From PALSA-350 sp963834445 (GTDB lineage: Bacteria; Acidobacteriota; Terriglobia; Terriglobales; Acidobacteriaceae): a stretch of DNA of 64,000 nt. Position 1 is the stretch's first letter, and every line of letters begins with the position of its first letter. A program made the position numbers and the translations under genes. The DNA is taken from assembly GCA_963834445.1 (NCBI GenBank), contig CAWIBU010000002.1:434001-498000 (forward strand), written 5' to 3'. Shown here one piece after another: positions 45,614-54,230 of this stretch. The notes under the pieces are model-generated. The model was given only the letters and a program-made list of their open reading frames with translations. It was not told the DNA's origin and made no database searches.

Positions 45614-45961
45614 GAGAGCAAATCTGCCCTGTTTTCGCGCTCATTTGGAACTCCGGTCCGTTCCATGGGAATCCGGCCACATGGACGATTATCTGGCCAT
45701 GCTGCGGGTGAAGATAAAGGTGTTGGCTGCAACATGCGCCCGTTTATAACTGGAGCAAAAATGGTGCGAAGATGAGCTGTTCAGTACAGTTCATCTTTGC
45801 ATTTTGAAGTTAGGTTAGACGTGTCGGCCAAGGAAATCGCCCGCGTCGAGACGGCCACCATGCTGCAGAAATTGCGTGCAGCAGTGGCGCAGCTTGAGAA
45901 ATGGCGGACTAATTCGGATCGCCTTGTTGAGTGCATAGCATTGCTAAAAGAAAGAGCTGAT
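45614..45961. other. 348-nt gap with one terminator-like hairpin, no gene
   Basis: No supported gene. An inverted repeat at 45769-45797 (AAGATGA/TCATCTT plus CTGT/ACAG around TCAGT) followed by a weak T-rich tail may end transcription of the upstream small ORF. Confidence 0.35.
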
Positions 45962-46415
45962 ATGTCAATGCAGATGAAAGCCGCCGTAGTGGAGGAGTTC
46001 GGAAAGCCTCTGGTACTTAGAGAATGGAATATTCCGACTCCCAATGCACGCCAGATCGTGGTCAAAACCGAAGCATGGGGTGGGTGCCATACAGATCTGC
46101 GTGCGGCCCAGGGCGAATTGGCCGGTCAAGCCGACGCTTCCGTTCATTCCAGGCCATGAGGCCGTTGGGCTGGTCGTTGCCGCGTGAACCGAGGTCAGCC
46201 TGGTGAAAGAGGGTGACCGGGTGGGTGTGCCATGGCTTTACTCAGCATGCGGTCACTGTGAATATTGCCTGACCGCATGCGAAACCGTCTGTCCCTCCGC
46301 AGAGTTTGGTGGCTACACAAAGAACGGGGGCTTCGCCGAATATATTCTTGCCGATCCTAACTACGTCGCTCACATCCCTACAGGGCTTACGGCAGAAGAA
46401 TCGGCAGCATGGTGA
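45962..46415 (+). pseudogene. Zinc-dependent alcohol dehydrogenase pseudogene (AdhP-like), truncated and frameshifted
   Basis: The N-terminus reads KAAVVEEFGKPLVLREW and GCHTDLRAAQG (catalytic zinc Cys and His). An extra base near 46115 shifts the frame; read in the other frame, the sequence continues FIPGHEAVGLVV. An in-frame TGA at 46185-46187 follows, then VKEGDRVGVPWLYSACGHCE and YCLTACETVC, which contain the four-Cys structural zinc loop. The gene then stops at TAEESAAW with TGA, leaving about 150 of the usual ~340 residues. Three separate lesions make a sequencing artefact unlikely. It is surrounded by other relics. Confidence 0.8.
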
Positions 46416-46567
46416 GGTAGCCTCTGCATCGTTCTTGACTTCTCGCACAGCGCGCGTCTGACCGACGAACACGCATCCACCACGCCCGAGGTGGTTATGG
46501 AAACGGCCCGCTAAGTCGCGCGTCTCGAAAGCCGGAGTTAACCCAATTTTACGGCTGGTAGCGCCTT

Positions 46568-47092
46568 CTACGCCGAGGTGTCGACCAGACTCCCCGTACC
46601 CTGCCCGTTCTCCACCAGAAAGCTGGCTAGATCGTGCCGTGCGCTATCTTGCGGTGCGCCCTGGACGCTGCCTGGGGTGAGCGACTCGGATATTTTGCCA
46701 ATCAGAGCATTGAGGGGCTCTCCGCTGGCAGTGCTGGCAACAGAAGCGGCGTCCTGATTCTCGAGATCCACCTGTACCTTGCTGGCGTCCGCCCGTGCTG
46801 CGGAGGTATTTCCAGAGGCAAGGTCTTTGAGCAGGGAGGCCAAATCGTTGCCGAGGCCGCTAGACAAGGTGGGGGCGAGTTGAGCGTGCAGATCTTCCTG
46901 GAGCCTGCCAAGGCCGGCATTTACTCCGGAAAGATCAGGAGGCAGGGCCTTCCGCTTCGGGGCCTCACGCGAATTGTCAGCGGTGTTGCTGTCGAGACCG
47001 GTCGTGACTGCGGTGACAGGAGTTACGCTTGATACTTCCGGCGCAAGCGAAGTGTCGAGACGTGTGAGAGAAGAAAGCTCTTCGATTGACAA
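46568..47092 (-). CDS. Hypothetical protein, low complexity, helical
   Basis: 174 residues rich in Ala, Ser, Leu and Asp, with helical segments (LGRLQEDLHAQLAP, LASLLKDLASGNTSAARADA). No signal peptide, cysteine cluster or known domain. Such Ala/Ser-rich small proteins occur in acidobacterial genomes but I cannot assign function. TTG start at 47092 with GAGGG four nt upstream. It could be an unexpressed open frame. Confidence 0.4.
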   Translation of the reverse strand: MSIEELSSLTRLDTSLAPEVSSVTPVTAVTTGLDSNTADNSREAPKRKALPPDLSGVNAGLGRLQEDLHAQLAPTLSSGLGNDLASLLKDLASGNTSAARADASKVQVDLENQDAASVASTASGEPLNALIGKISESLTPGSVQGAPQDSARHDLASFLVENGQGTGSLVDTSA

Positions 47093-47494
47093 GTAACCCT
47101 CTCAGAACCTGAGTGAGCTGTGAAGACTCGAACCCAAGTGCTTTATCGGCGGCGAGCCAGTAGGCATTTAGGGCGACCTCGCATTTCGTAAGACCCAAAC
47201 ACTTATTGCAACGCCACCGGGCATATTCCTGGCCGACTAACAGTAATCTTTCTTTGCTTACAGAGGATCACAGTTGCGAGCCTGGGAGTTCGTACCAGAA
47301 CGACTGTGTTCTATTGCGAAACACGGAATAGGGTTGCGTGGAGGGCGCGAATTCAACGCTTGCCTTCAGACAAATGCCAGGTGATGGACGAAACCTGTTT
47401 CGCGCCCACTTTGGCACTTTCCCGGTATGTCGAAGCAGAGCACCAGCAAATCAACCGCGTGATCTGAGTCGCGGTCTGCTAGTCTTTTCCCATC
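47093..47494. other. 402-nt gap, no supported gene
   Basis: Several short open frames but none with family similarity or consistent codon use. A minus-strand frame (about 47100-47250) reads like part of a protein (CNKCLGLTKCEVALNAYWLA) without start or stop context, possibly another relic. Confidence 0.35.
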
Positions 47495-47716
47495 ATGAAA
47501 GCCATGGTGCGTGTAACGTCGAGGAAAGATGACCATGTACCGGACGAATATATGTGGCCTGAGGATGTGCCGCTCGCGTTGCCCGGCGTTGGCGACGAAA
47601 TTATAATTAGCCGCTTTGGCCTGCGGACCGTCGTCAAGCGCCATTTCAAGTATGAAACCGTGGCCAACGGCAGTAGTGTTGTCACCGGTCTAATTGTTGA
47701 TGTCATCTGCGAATGA
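47495..47716 (+). CDS. Small hypothetical protein
   Basis: 73 residues (MKAMVRVTSRKDDHVPDEYM start), mixed beta/alpha, no cysteine pair, no signal peptide. Ends VTGLIVDVICE. ATG without a convincing ribosome site. Function unknown; it may not be expressed. Confidence 0.35.
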   Translation: MKAMVRVTSRKDDHVPDEYMWPEDVPLALPGVGDEIIISRFGLRTVVKRHFKYETVANGSSVVTGLIVDVICE

Positions 47717-47818
47717 CCAGGTGTCACGGGATAGCGGTCAAGCCATCCTTCGCCTGGTTTTTCCCGTTCTTAATCCTGCCGTCCTGGAACTCGAAGAAAT
47801 TGACGGACCTGAGAGCAT

Positions 47819-47856
47819 CTCTGAGAACTGGGCTCGTAGCAGCCCAGTTCTCAGAG
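47819..47856. repeat. 38-nt perfect hairpin (16-bp stem, 6-nt loop)
   Basis: CTCTGAGAACTGGGCT (47819-47834), loop CGTAGC, AGCCCAGTTCTCAGAG (47841-47856). It lies between the small plus-strand ORF and the convergent esterase gene. No T-tract follows, so a palindromic repeat or bidirectional stop is more likely than a standard terminator. Confidence 0.85.
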
Positions 47857-47975
47857 GGTATGTGGCCCCCGCCTTCGTGGCCGGGGAAGCTTTCACGATG
47901 CATGGTTCCCACACACCCTGCTGAGGCACCTGCCCACAGGGGCGAGAGTCGTCATTCCGAAACGTCCACCGGCGG

Positions 47976-49082
47976 TTACCGACAATCTGCGGTGAAGCAG
48001 AGATTCTTGCTGAAGAACGGCAGCACATGGTTCTGGAAACGATCAGCAACCGCGCTGGTGTGCGTGCCGGCATAGATTTCAAAGCTGTTCACGATTCCGT
48101 AGTTATCGAGGATGGAGTGCAGCTTGCCGGCGTCGAAGCGCAGGCCATCCTGATCGCCTACGTCCATCGCGATGGCGCGGTACTGCTTGAGATTGCCAAT
48201 GTACTGATCGACAAACGCCAGCGGAGAGTTAGCCGCGAATTTGGCGGCGATTTCCGGCTGCGGAACACCGTCTTTGGTCGGCAGGTCGAAGTAGAGTGGT
48301 GGGTTCTTTGGATCGGGCGCCCAGGCCGCCGCCGTTGCATACTGCGCGGCGGCGAAGCCGGGAGACTGAGCGGCCAGGTCAGCCGGAGATTTGGCCGCCG
48401 CCACCTTCTTCTCGCTGGCGATCGCCCGTTCCTTCGCTTGCTCGGCAGGTCCTGGTCCACCCCCGGCCATCGGAGACATGCAACACGGACTCATGATGTA
48501 CAGGGCGCCGAAGACGTCAGGATGCTTCATCCCGATTCGCGACGCACCATAGCCGCCCATGGAGTGGCCGGCCAGGCCGCGGCTGGTGCGCTTCGCCAGC
48601 GTGCGGTAGTGTGCATCCATGTAGGCTACGAGGTCGTGGGCAATGTAATTCTCAAAGTCCCCCGTGGTCATCGAACTGGAATACATCGAGCCGTTGTAGA
48701 TGGTTTTAGAATCGGGCAGCACGACAATCATTTCCTGCGAGCCCAGCGCGATCGCTCCTTCGATGGTCTGGGGAACGTGGATCTCGTGCGTCCACTGCTC
48801 GGCGCCAATGGAATAGCCGTGCAGTGCGTAGACGACGGGATAGCGGCGCTTTTTATCTTTCTGGTAGCTGGGCGGCAGAAAGACGATCACGTCGCGATCC
48901 ACGGCCTCGCCTTCAAGATTGCCTTCGAGGGCAGCACCGTGGACCTTGATGTGCTCAACGGTGACGGGTTTGGCGCTGGGCACGACGGCGGGCACGTTGG
49001 TCGCCACCTGCGCGGTGAGCCATGATACGGGCGCGACGGCCAGGGTGATTGCACCGGCAAAGAACAGTCTCATCATTTTCAT
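47976..49082 (-). CDS. Secreted esterase (CE1/esterase D-like alpha/beta hydrolase)
   Basis: 368 residues with a signal peptide (FFAGAITLAVAPVSWLTAQ). The nucleophile elbow GHSMGG (Ser174) is clear, preceded by the oxyanion segment YALHGYS. The late Asp in VGDQDGLRFDAGKL and His in GTHTSAV complete the triad. A Met/Gly-rich insertion (PMAGGGPGPAEQ) separates the halves. It may remove feruloyl or acetyl groups from arabinoxylan. AGAAGG precedes the ATG. The GH51 gene upstream on the same strand ends about 70 nt away, so the two are probably co-transcribed. Confidence 0.87.
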   Translation of the reverse strand: MKMMRLFFAGAITLAVAPVSWLTAQVATNVPAVVPSAKPVTVEHIKVHGAALEGNLEGEAVDRDVIVFLPPSYQKDKKRRYPVVYALHGYSIGAEQWTHEIHVPQTIEGAIALGSQEMIVVLPDSKTIYNGSMYSSSMTTGDFENYIAHDLVAYMDAHYRTLAKRTSRGLAGHSMGGYGASRIGMKHPDVFGALYIMSPCCMSPMAGGGPGPAEQAKERAIASEKKVAAAKSPADLAAQSPGFAAAQYATAAAWAPDPKNPPLYFDLPTKDGVPQPEIAAKFAANSPLAFVDQYIGNLKQYRAIAMDVGDQDGLRFDAGKLHSILDNYGIVNSFEIYAGTHTSAVADRFQNHVLPFFSKNLCFTADCR

Positions 49083-49151
49083 CTGAACCTTCTCTCTTCT
49101 CTCGTTGCTGGATGGAACGAAATGGCGGTGGGCGGCAGCGGTGGCGTGCGA

Positions 49152-50729
49152 TCAAGGTTCGATGGAGACAACCGTCACCGATCGAGGCGCTACGGTGAAT
49201 GCGATCTTGCCCTGCTGAAACTTGATCGCCGCCGGCCTGGGCACAACGGAATCCGGTGATTGAAAGGTGTTGATGCTGTCGACCGCGGCTCCCGTTAACG
49301 TCTCCGCGCTGGCCGCCTTGGCCGTGATGCCGGTCAGGTCCGCGGCGATGGTCGCGGGGTTTTCCGGGTCGAGGTTGGTGATCGCCAGCACGACTTTTCC
49401 ATCCGCGCGTTTGCCCGCGATGGCGTCGATGCGCGGCAGAGAGACGCCGTTGTGGGTATAGGCGCCCGCCTCGAAGGTGACGGGAAGGAAGGTGGCGCCC
49501 TGAAACGGCACGTACATTTTGAACACGTAGTAGGTGGGCGTCAGCACCATCTTCTCCTTGTCGGTGAGAATCATCGCCTGCAGCACGTTGATCATCTGCG
49601 CGATGTTGGCCATGCGGACGCGATCGGCGTGGCGGGCAAAGATGTTCAGGTTGAGCGCGGCGAGAATCGCATCCCGGATACTGTTCTGCTGAACCAGGAA
49701 AGCGGGATTGGAGCCGGGCAGCGGCGCGTGCCACGCTCCCCACTCATCGACCGACAACGTGACCTTCTTCTCCGGATCGTATTTGTCCATCACCACTTCC
49801 TGCTGGCGCAGAAACTGGTCCATGGAGAGGGTTGATTTAAGTGACTTGACGTACTCGTCGAGTCCAAAGTTCTCAGATTTCGTGGAGGGCGGCCACCCGT
49901 TAGGAACCGTGTACGAGTGCAGCGAGACGCCGTTGATGTCCCACGCCCAGGTGTGCTTCTGCCATGCCTTCATCACCGCTTCGGTCCACTCCGTGGTGGG
50001 TGTTCCCGGGCCGACGGCGATCTTGAGCATCTGGTCGTTGGTCCGCTGTGCGGGGTTCATGTTGGGCACGAAGCGGGCATATACCTTCATCAGGCTCACG
50101 TAGTAGTCGGGCGTCATGGCGCCGCCGCAGTCCCAGCTTTCGTTGCCGATGCCGAGGAATCCAACCTTATAAGGCTCGGGATGGCCGTTCGCGGCACGCT
50201 CTTTGGCAAGCGCCGTGGGGGCCGCGGCCGTCATGTATTCCAGCCACTCAGCCGCCTCTTGCGGGGTGCCTGAGCCGACGTTGATCGAGACGTACGGCGT
50301 GCTGCCGATCTGCTGAATAAAATCCATGAACTCATCGGTGCCGAAGGCGTTGCTATCGATGACATCGCCCCAGGCCGAATTCACCGTGGCGGGGCGCTGG
50401 TCGCGCGGGCCGATCCCTTTGCGCCAGTGGTACTGATCGGCGAAGCAGCCCCCGGGCCAGCGGACGTTGGGCACCTTGAGTTCGCGCAGCGCCGCCACCA
50501 CGTCGTTGCGGATTCCGCGGGTGTTCGGGATGGATGAGTCAGGGCCCACCCAAATACCTTCGTAGAGACCGTGGCCGAGATTCTCGGCAAACTGGCCAAA
50601 GACGTTAGGGTCGATCCTGGCTCCTGGCCGGGACGCATCGATGGCGAGATGAACGTTCTGTGCCGCCATATGCGGCAAAGGCAGAGTTGCAGACACGAGG
50701 GCCAAGCCGAGCAAAAGTCTGCCCTTCAT
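49152..50729 (-). CDS. Secreted GH51 alpha-L-arabinofuranosidase
   Basis: 525 residues with a signal peptide (LLLGLALVSATLPLPHMAAQ). GH51 marks: FGQFAENLGHGLYEGIW (about 44-60), the RWPGGCFADQYHWRKGIGPRD region, GIGNESWDCGG with acid/base Glu197, and VDEWGAW with nucleophile Glu329. It removes arabinofuranosyl side chains from arabinoxylan or arabinan. Followed closely by the esterase gene on the same strand, forming a hemicellulose-debranching pair. The C-terminal region is the expected beta-sandwich (ITNLDPENPATIAADLTG). Confidence 0.93.
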   Translation of the reverse strand: MKGRLLLGLALVSATLPLPHMAAQNVHLAIDASRPGARIDPNVFGQFAENLGHGLYEGIWVGPDSSIPNTRGIRNDVVAALRELKVPNVRWPGGCFADQYHWRKGIGPRDQRPATVNSAWGDVIDSNAFGTDEFMDFIQQIGSTPYVSINVGSGTPQEAAEWLEYMTAAAPTALAKERAANGHPEPYKVGFLGIGNESWDCGGAMTPDYYVSLMKVYARFVPNMNPAQRTNDQMLKIAVGPGTPTTEWTEAVMKAWQKHTWAWDINGVSLHSYTVPNGWPPSTKSENFGLDEYVKSLKSTLSMDQFLRQQEVVMDKYDPEKKVTLSVDEWGAWHAPLPGSNPAFLVQQNSIRDAILAALNLNIFARHADRVRMANIAQMINVLQAMILTDKEKMVLTPTYYVFKMYVPFQGATFLPVTFEAGAYTHNGVSLPRIDAIAGKRADGKVVLAITNLDPENPATIAADLTGITAKAASAETLTGAAVDSINTFQSPDSVVPRPAAIKFQQGKIAFTVAPRSVTVVSIEP

Positions 50730-50992
50730 CTATTCCTCCGCAAAGCAGGTGTAATTGTCGGCTGAATGGCGGAGCCAGGATAGGGCTCAGCCAAACCGCG
50801 GTTACAGGGTCCGCTGGTAGTTTGCCCCGGAACTACCTGACGTTACAGACTGAAGGCAAGCTGCGACAAGTGCAATAAATCGCTTTGTTCGAATCGATTT
50901 TGTCGATGGGTCGCCGCTACCTCACGCCCACGAAATTGCGATTGCGGAATGGTCGATCCCGCGGATGCAGCGATCTACTGGAAGTATCGAAC

Positions 50993-52036
50993 TTATTTGG
51001 GCCGCTCTAACACCGGCTCTGCTGTTTCCTGGAGCCTTGCCGCGGTTCGGAGCTCAGCCACTGCGTCCTCGGCGCGGCCCAAAGAGCGATACGCTTGCCC
51101 GAGCAATGCATGAGCCATCGAGTTCTTGTCGTCAATATCGATTGCATGCTTCAGGTACATCGTGGCCATGAGGGCGTCGTCCTGCTCCAACATCACTTTT
51201 CCCAGCAGGATGTAAGGGATGTTGAGGGTCGGTTCGAGAAGGACGGCGCGATCGAGTGCTTTCTGCGCGTTGCGGTAATCGCCGAGGTGGAGGTAGGCGT
51301 CTCCGAGGCGATCATAGACGGCGCCATACATCGGATTTAAATTGCGTTCCGCAGTGAACTGCGAAACCGCCTGTGCAACGTCGCTCTGGGCGAGGGCGAT
51401 TTGCCCCAGCTGGAAGTGCGCCAGGGGTAGATCCGATTTGAGTTGCAGCGCTTTGAGAGTCGACTGTTCCGCGGGAGGAAGCAATCCGCGGCGCAGTAGC
51501 ATGCGCCCTTCCAGCAGATACGCCGGCGCCGAATCCGGGGGGAAATCGTATTGGGCGGCGAAGGCATGGCGGGCATCGTCATGCCGGTTGGTATCGATGT
51601 AACAGAGCCCGAGGACATATTGCGGATCGACATTCATTTGTTGCGACGCGCTTTGCGCCTTCTCAAGTAAAGGAATCGCTTCACTGGACCGGCCCAGGCG
51701 AAACAGGCTCGCGCCTTCCATTTTCATTGCTTCCAGATCGCCTGGGTCTTGCCTAGCCGCCTTTGCGAAAGCAGTGGCCGCGGTGTCAAGATCACCCTTT
51801 TGATAGAGAACCAGTCCGCGCAGATATTCAGCGCCCCTGGGCTCGGGATCGGTTGTACTAAGCGGATTCAGTAGTGCTAGGGCCTGGTCGAGCCGTCCAT
51901 GTTTCACCAGAGCCTCGGCTTCGGACACCGGATTCACGTTCTGCCCGTTCGCTAATGTTCCCGCCAGGCAAGCCACGGATAACGACCATGCGATGAGAAT
52001 GGAGCCAGGGTATGGCAACTTGAGCACACGCGTCAT
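50993..52036 (-). CDS. Exported TPR-repeat protein
   Basis: 347 residues with a signal-like N-terminus (ILIAWSLSVACLAGTLANGQ, possible lipoprotein Cys). At least six TPR-type 34-residue repeats follow, e.g. LVKHGRLDQALALLNPL, YQKGDLDTAATAFAKA, LGRSSEAIPLLEKAQ and LGDYRNAQKALDRAVLL. A protein-protein scaffold, partner unknown. The 241-nt gap before the upstream regulator contains no gene; co-transcription with it is possible. Confidence 0.85.
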   Translation of the reverse strand: MTRVLKLPYPGSILIAWSLSVACLAGTLANGQNVNPVSEAEALVKHGRLDQALALLNPLSTTDPEPRGAEYLRGLVLYQKGDLDTAATAFAKAARQDPGDLEAMKMEGASLFRLGRSSEAIPLLEKAQSASQQMNVDPQYVLGLCYIDTNRHDDARHAFAAQYDFPPDSAPAYLLEGRMLLRRGLLPPAEQSTLKALQLKSDLPLAHFQLGQIALAQSDVAQAVSQFTAERNLNPMYGAVYDRLGDAYLHLGDYRNAQKALDRAVLLEPTLNIPYILLGKVMLEQDDALMATMYLKHAIDIDDKNSMAHALLGQAYRSLGRAEDAVAELRTAARLQETAEPVLERPK

Positions 52037-52277
52037 AGGTTCACCTTGCGATTGGCGCCTCGGGAAAAGGTCTGAATGACCTGAAGATGCGATCGCGGCG
52101 CACTTTCAGCTGGGCCAGGAATTCCGCTACCAATAGTAGGCTAGTGTAGTGCGTCGCCAATATCGTCCATTTTGTTTGCCGACCTGCCGGGCGCCCCAGC
52201 TTTGTCCAAATGAGCGCTTTTCTGGCGGTTAGGTGCACCCGCGTTCGTGGCGGAACGCCTCTATGAGCGACGCACTA

Positions 52278-53616
52278 CTAGTAGTAGTAGGCAGCCACGA
52301 CGCGCGGTGGGCCGGCGAGGGTGTCGGTAATCGTTGTCTGCAGAACGAGTTCCAGATTCCTCTTTTGCCAGCCTGCGGGGGCGTTGCGGAGACCTTTCTC
52401 CAGGTATTCGGGATTCGATACGAATTCGGCCGCCGCTTGTGTTCCGGTGCCACTGACGCCGGCCACGGCTACCGTGAATTGACCGGTTTTCGAATCCAGG
52501 AGACGACTCACGATCGCAAAATCGCTCGTCTCTCCCTCCGAATTTACAGTGAATTGACGTCCAAACGCGACCGCCCGGCGCCTGTTCCTGGATGGTGAAA
52601 TGTCCATCCTTCTCAACAAATGCGAAGTGGAGATTTTCCGTCAGCTGCATGGTCCAGCGGTTGTTGAAGGCGCCCACCACCACAGCGGGGGAGTTGCGCA
52701 AATCGGCGAACGAGTAATTCGATCCAATCCTTACCTGGCTCGGTTTGCCCATCTTGCCGAACAGGCCCGATAAACTTACCCCGGCATACGCGTCTCCTAG
52801 CGCGACCCCGTATTCGGGATAAGGAGTAATGTCACCCCAGACAAGTCTTTCCGTTGGGTCGAGGGGAAGCGGACTGTTATATCTCTCAACCTGAGTCTGG
52901 AAGGTCCCTGGATGGGCGCGTGCGTACCTCTCGTACATTTCTGAAGAGGGTCGGTAGACGACCGGTTTCGCAAGACAGATCATGACGGGTTGCTGGCTGG
53001 CGAAGACTGGACTCCAGAACTCTTCCAGGGTCGTTCTCTTGTGCGTCGCGTGGTGAAGAATGAGAGAGCCGGCTCCCAACGCCGAGGCCAAGGCCACACA
53101 GACGGCCGCGATCAGCCAGGGCCCGGCGCGGCGTTTGGCAGGCTGAAGAGGAGGCGGCGGCGCTGATAACGTTTCGGGTGGCGTCGTGCGCTGGGCTTCT
53201 GTTAGAACTGCGGATGCTTCGCCGGAAGACCATTGAAAGACTGGCGAGTAAGACCCGACCGGGAGCCGGATCGATACCGCGGACTCTTCCGGGGTTGTCT
53301 GATAGTACTGTTCGAGCCTGCGGCGGACCTCGCCCGCCTGCACCCGAACCACGGGATCATCCCCGGTCGCATAGTCTGGCGACCGCTGAAAGACATCGGT
53401 TCCAATGGTGCGCTCTTTCAGGTTCTCGACATGACCGCCGAGCTTCTGGCGTACCACGTACTCGAGGAACTGCCGGCTACGCGCTGCGCTCCTGAAGTAT
53501 CGGCTAGTGAGAATCTTATCCAGTTCCCGGAGGATGGTTTCAGCCTTCTGTGCATCTTCCGCGAAAAGGACGGGTGACTCAACTTTGCGATTCGGCGTTT
53601 CGACCACTGATTTCAT
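52278..53616 (-). CDS. Membrane-anchored acidobacterial regulator-like protein, frameshifted near 52570
   Basis: Repaired length about 445 residues. N-terminal cytoplasmic domain: ILTSRYFRSAARSRQFLEYV, LKERTIGTDVF, YATGDDPVVRVQAGEVRRRL, a block common in acidobacterial proteins often labelled adenylate-cyclase-like N-terminal domain. A Pro-rich linker and one membrane helix (WLIAAVCVALASALGAGSLIL) precede a periplasmic beta-rich domain. The uninterrupted frame ends at 52261 in Arg-rich nonsense, while the -1 frame after about 52570 gives RQFTVNSEGETSDFAIV and an AYYY end at 52278, so a single indel is likely. ATG at 53616 is the start. Function unknown. Confidence 0.72.
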
Positions 53617-54230
53617 CGGTTTCCCAACAGACGTCGCGCAGATCCGACGATTGGTGATCAATCGTTTTCGATTGGCCCGAGACCGACGAGGAGCAAAGCC
53701 GGCCGGTTGGAATCTCAAGACGATCGAGCTGCAGAAGGGTGCTTGCGGAACCACCAAAGCAAGCTTTTAAAGTAGCGCACGCTCCGCTCCGCTGCCTCCT
53801 GGGATCTCCAGAGGCGGCTGCAAATGTAACTGCTTACCGAACGTTTAAATGTATAGCGAAAGATCGTTACTTTAACGAAAGAAGTACACACTGCCTGCCT
53901 AGCGCATGTCAAGGGTGCATTTCCTGGCCAGACGGCAGTTTGCAGCTCGCGATCGGCGAGTTTTTTCCACATTGAAAATCAAGGCATTTCAAATTTCGTA
54001 CTGTACAACACAGTGTGTTACTTGCGGCGCAAGCATCCGAAGCCTAGGTTTTCGGGGGAATCGGAAGGCGCCGGTAAACCCAGCTGAATTTCGGTAGGCT
54101 ATCCGGTTGTTGCTTGAAACCGAATCCACGCAGCGGGATCGAAATAGATAAAACGACAATCTTGTTCCAGTCATGGCGGCAAGGATCAAGAGAAGATGCG
54201 CCGCTGGTAATCCTAATTTTTGGAGGCGGT
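53617..54230. promoter_or_regulatory. 614-nt divergent intergenic region
   Basis: Between the regulator-like gene (minus) and TonB receptor 4 (plus). AACACA-G-TGTGTT at 54007-54019 is a small perfect dyad, an operator candidate. No gene is supported. No clear TTGACA-type promoter was found for receptor 4. Confidence 0.35.

Noticed and set aside
45797..45961. TTG-initiated N-terminal extension of the adh pseudogene
   Set aside because: The alcohol dehydrogenase family start fits ATG 45962; the preceding coding-like stretch has no homology and follows a hairpin.
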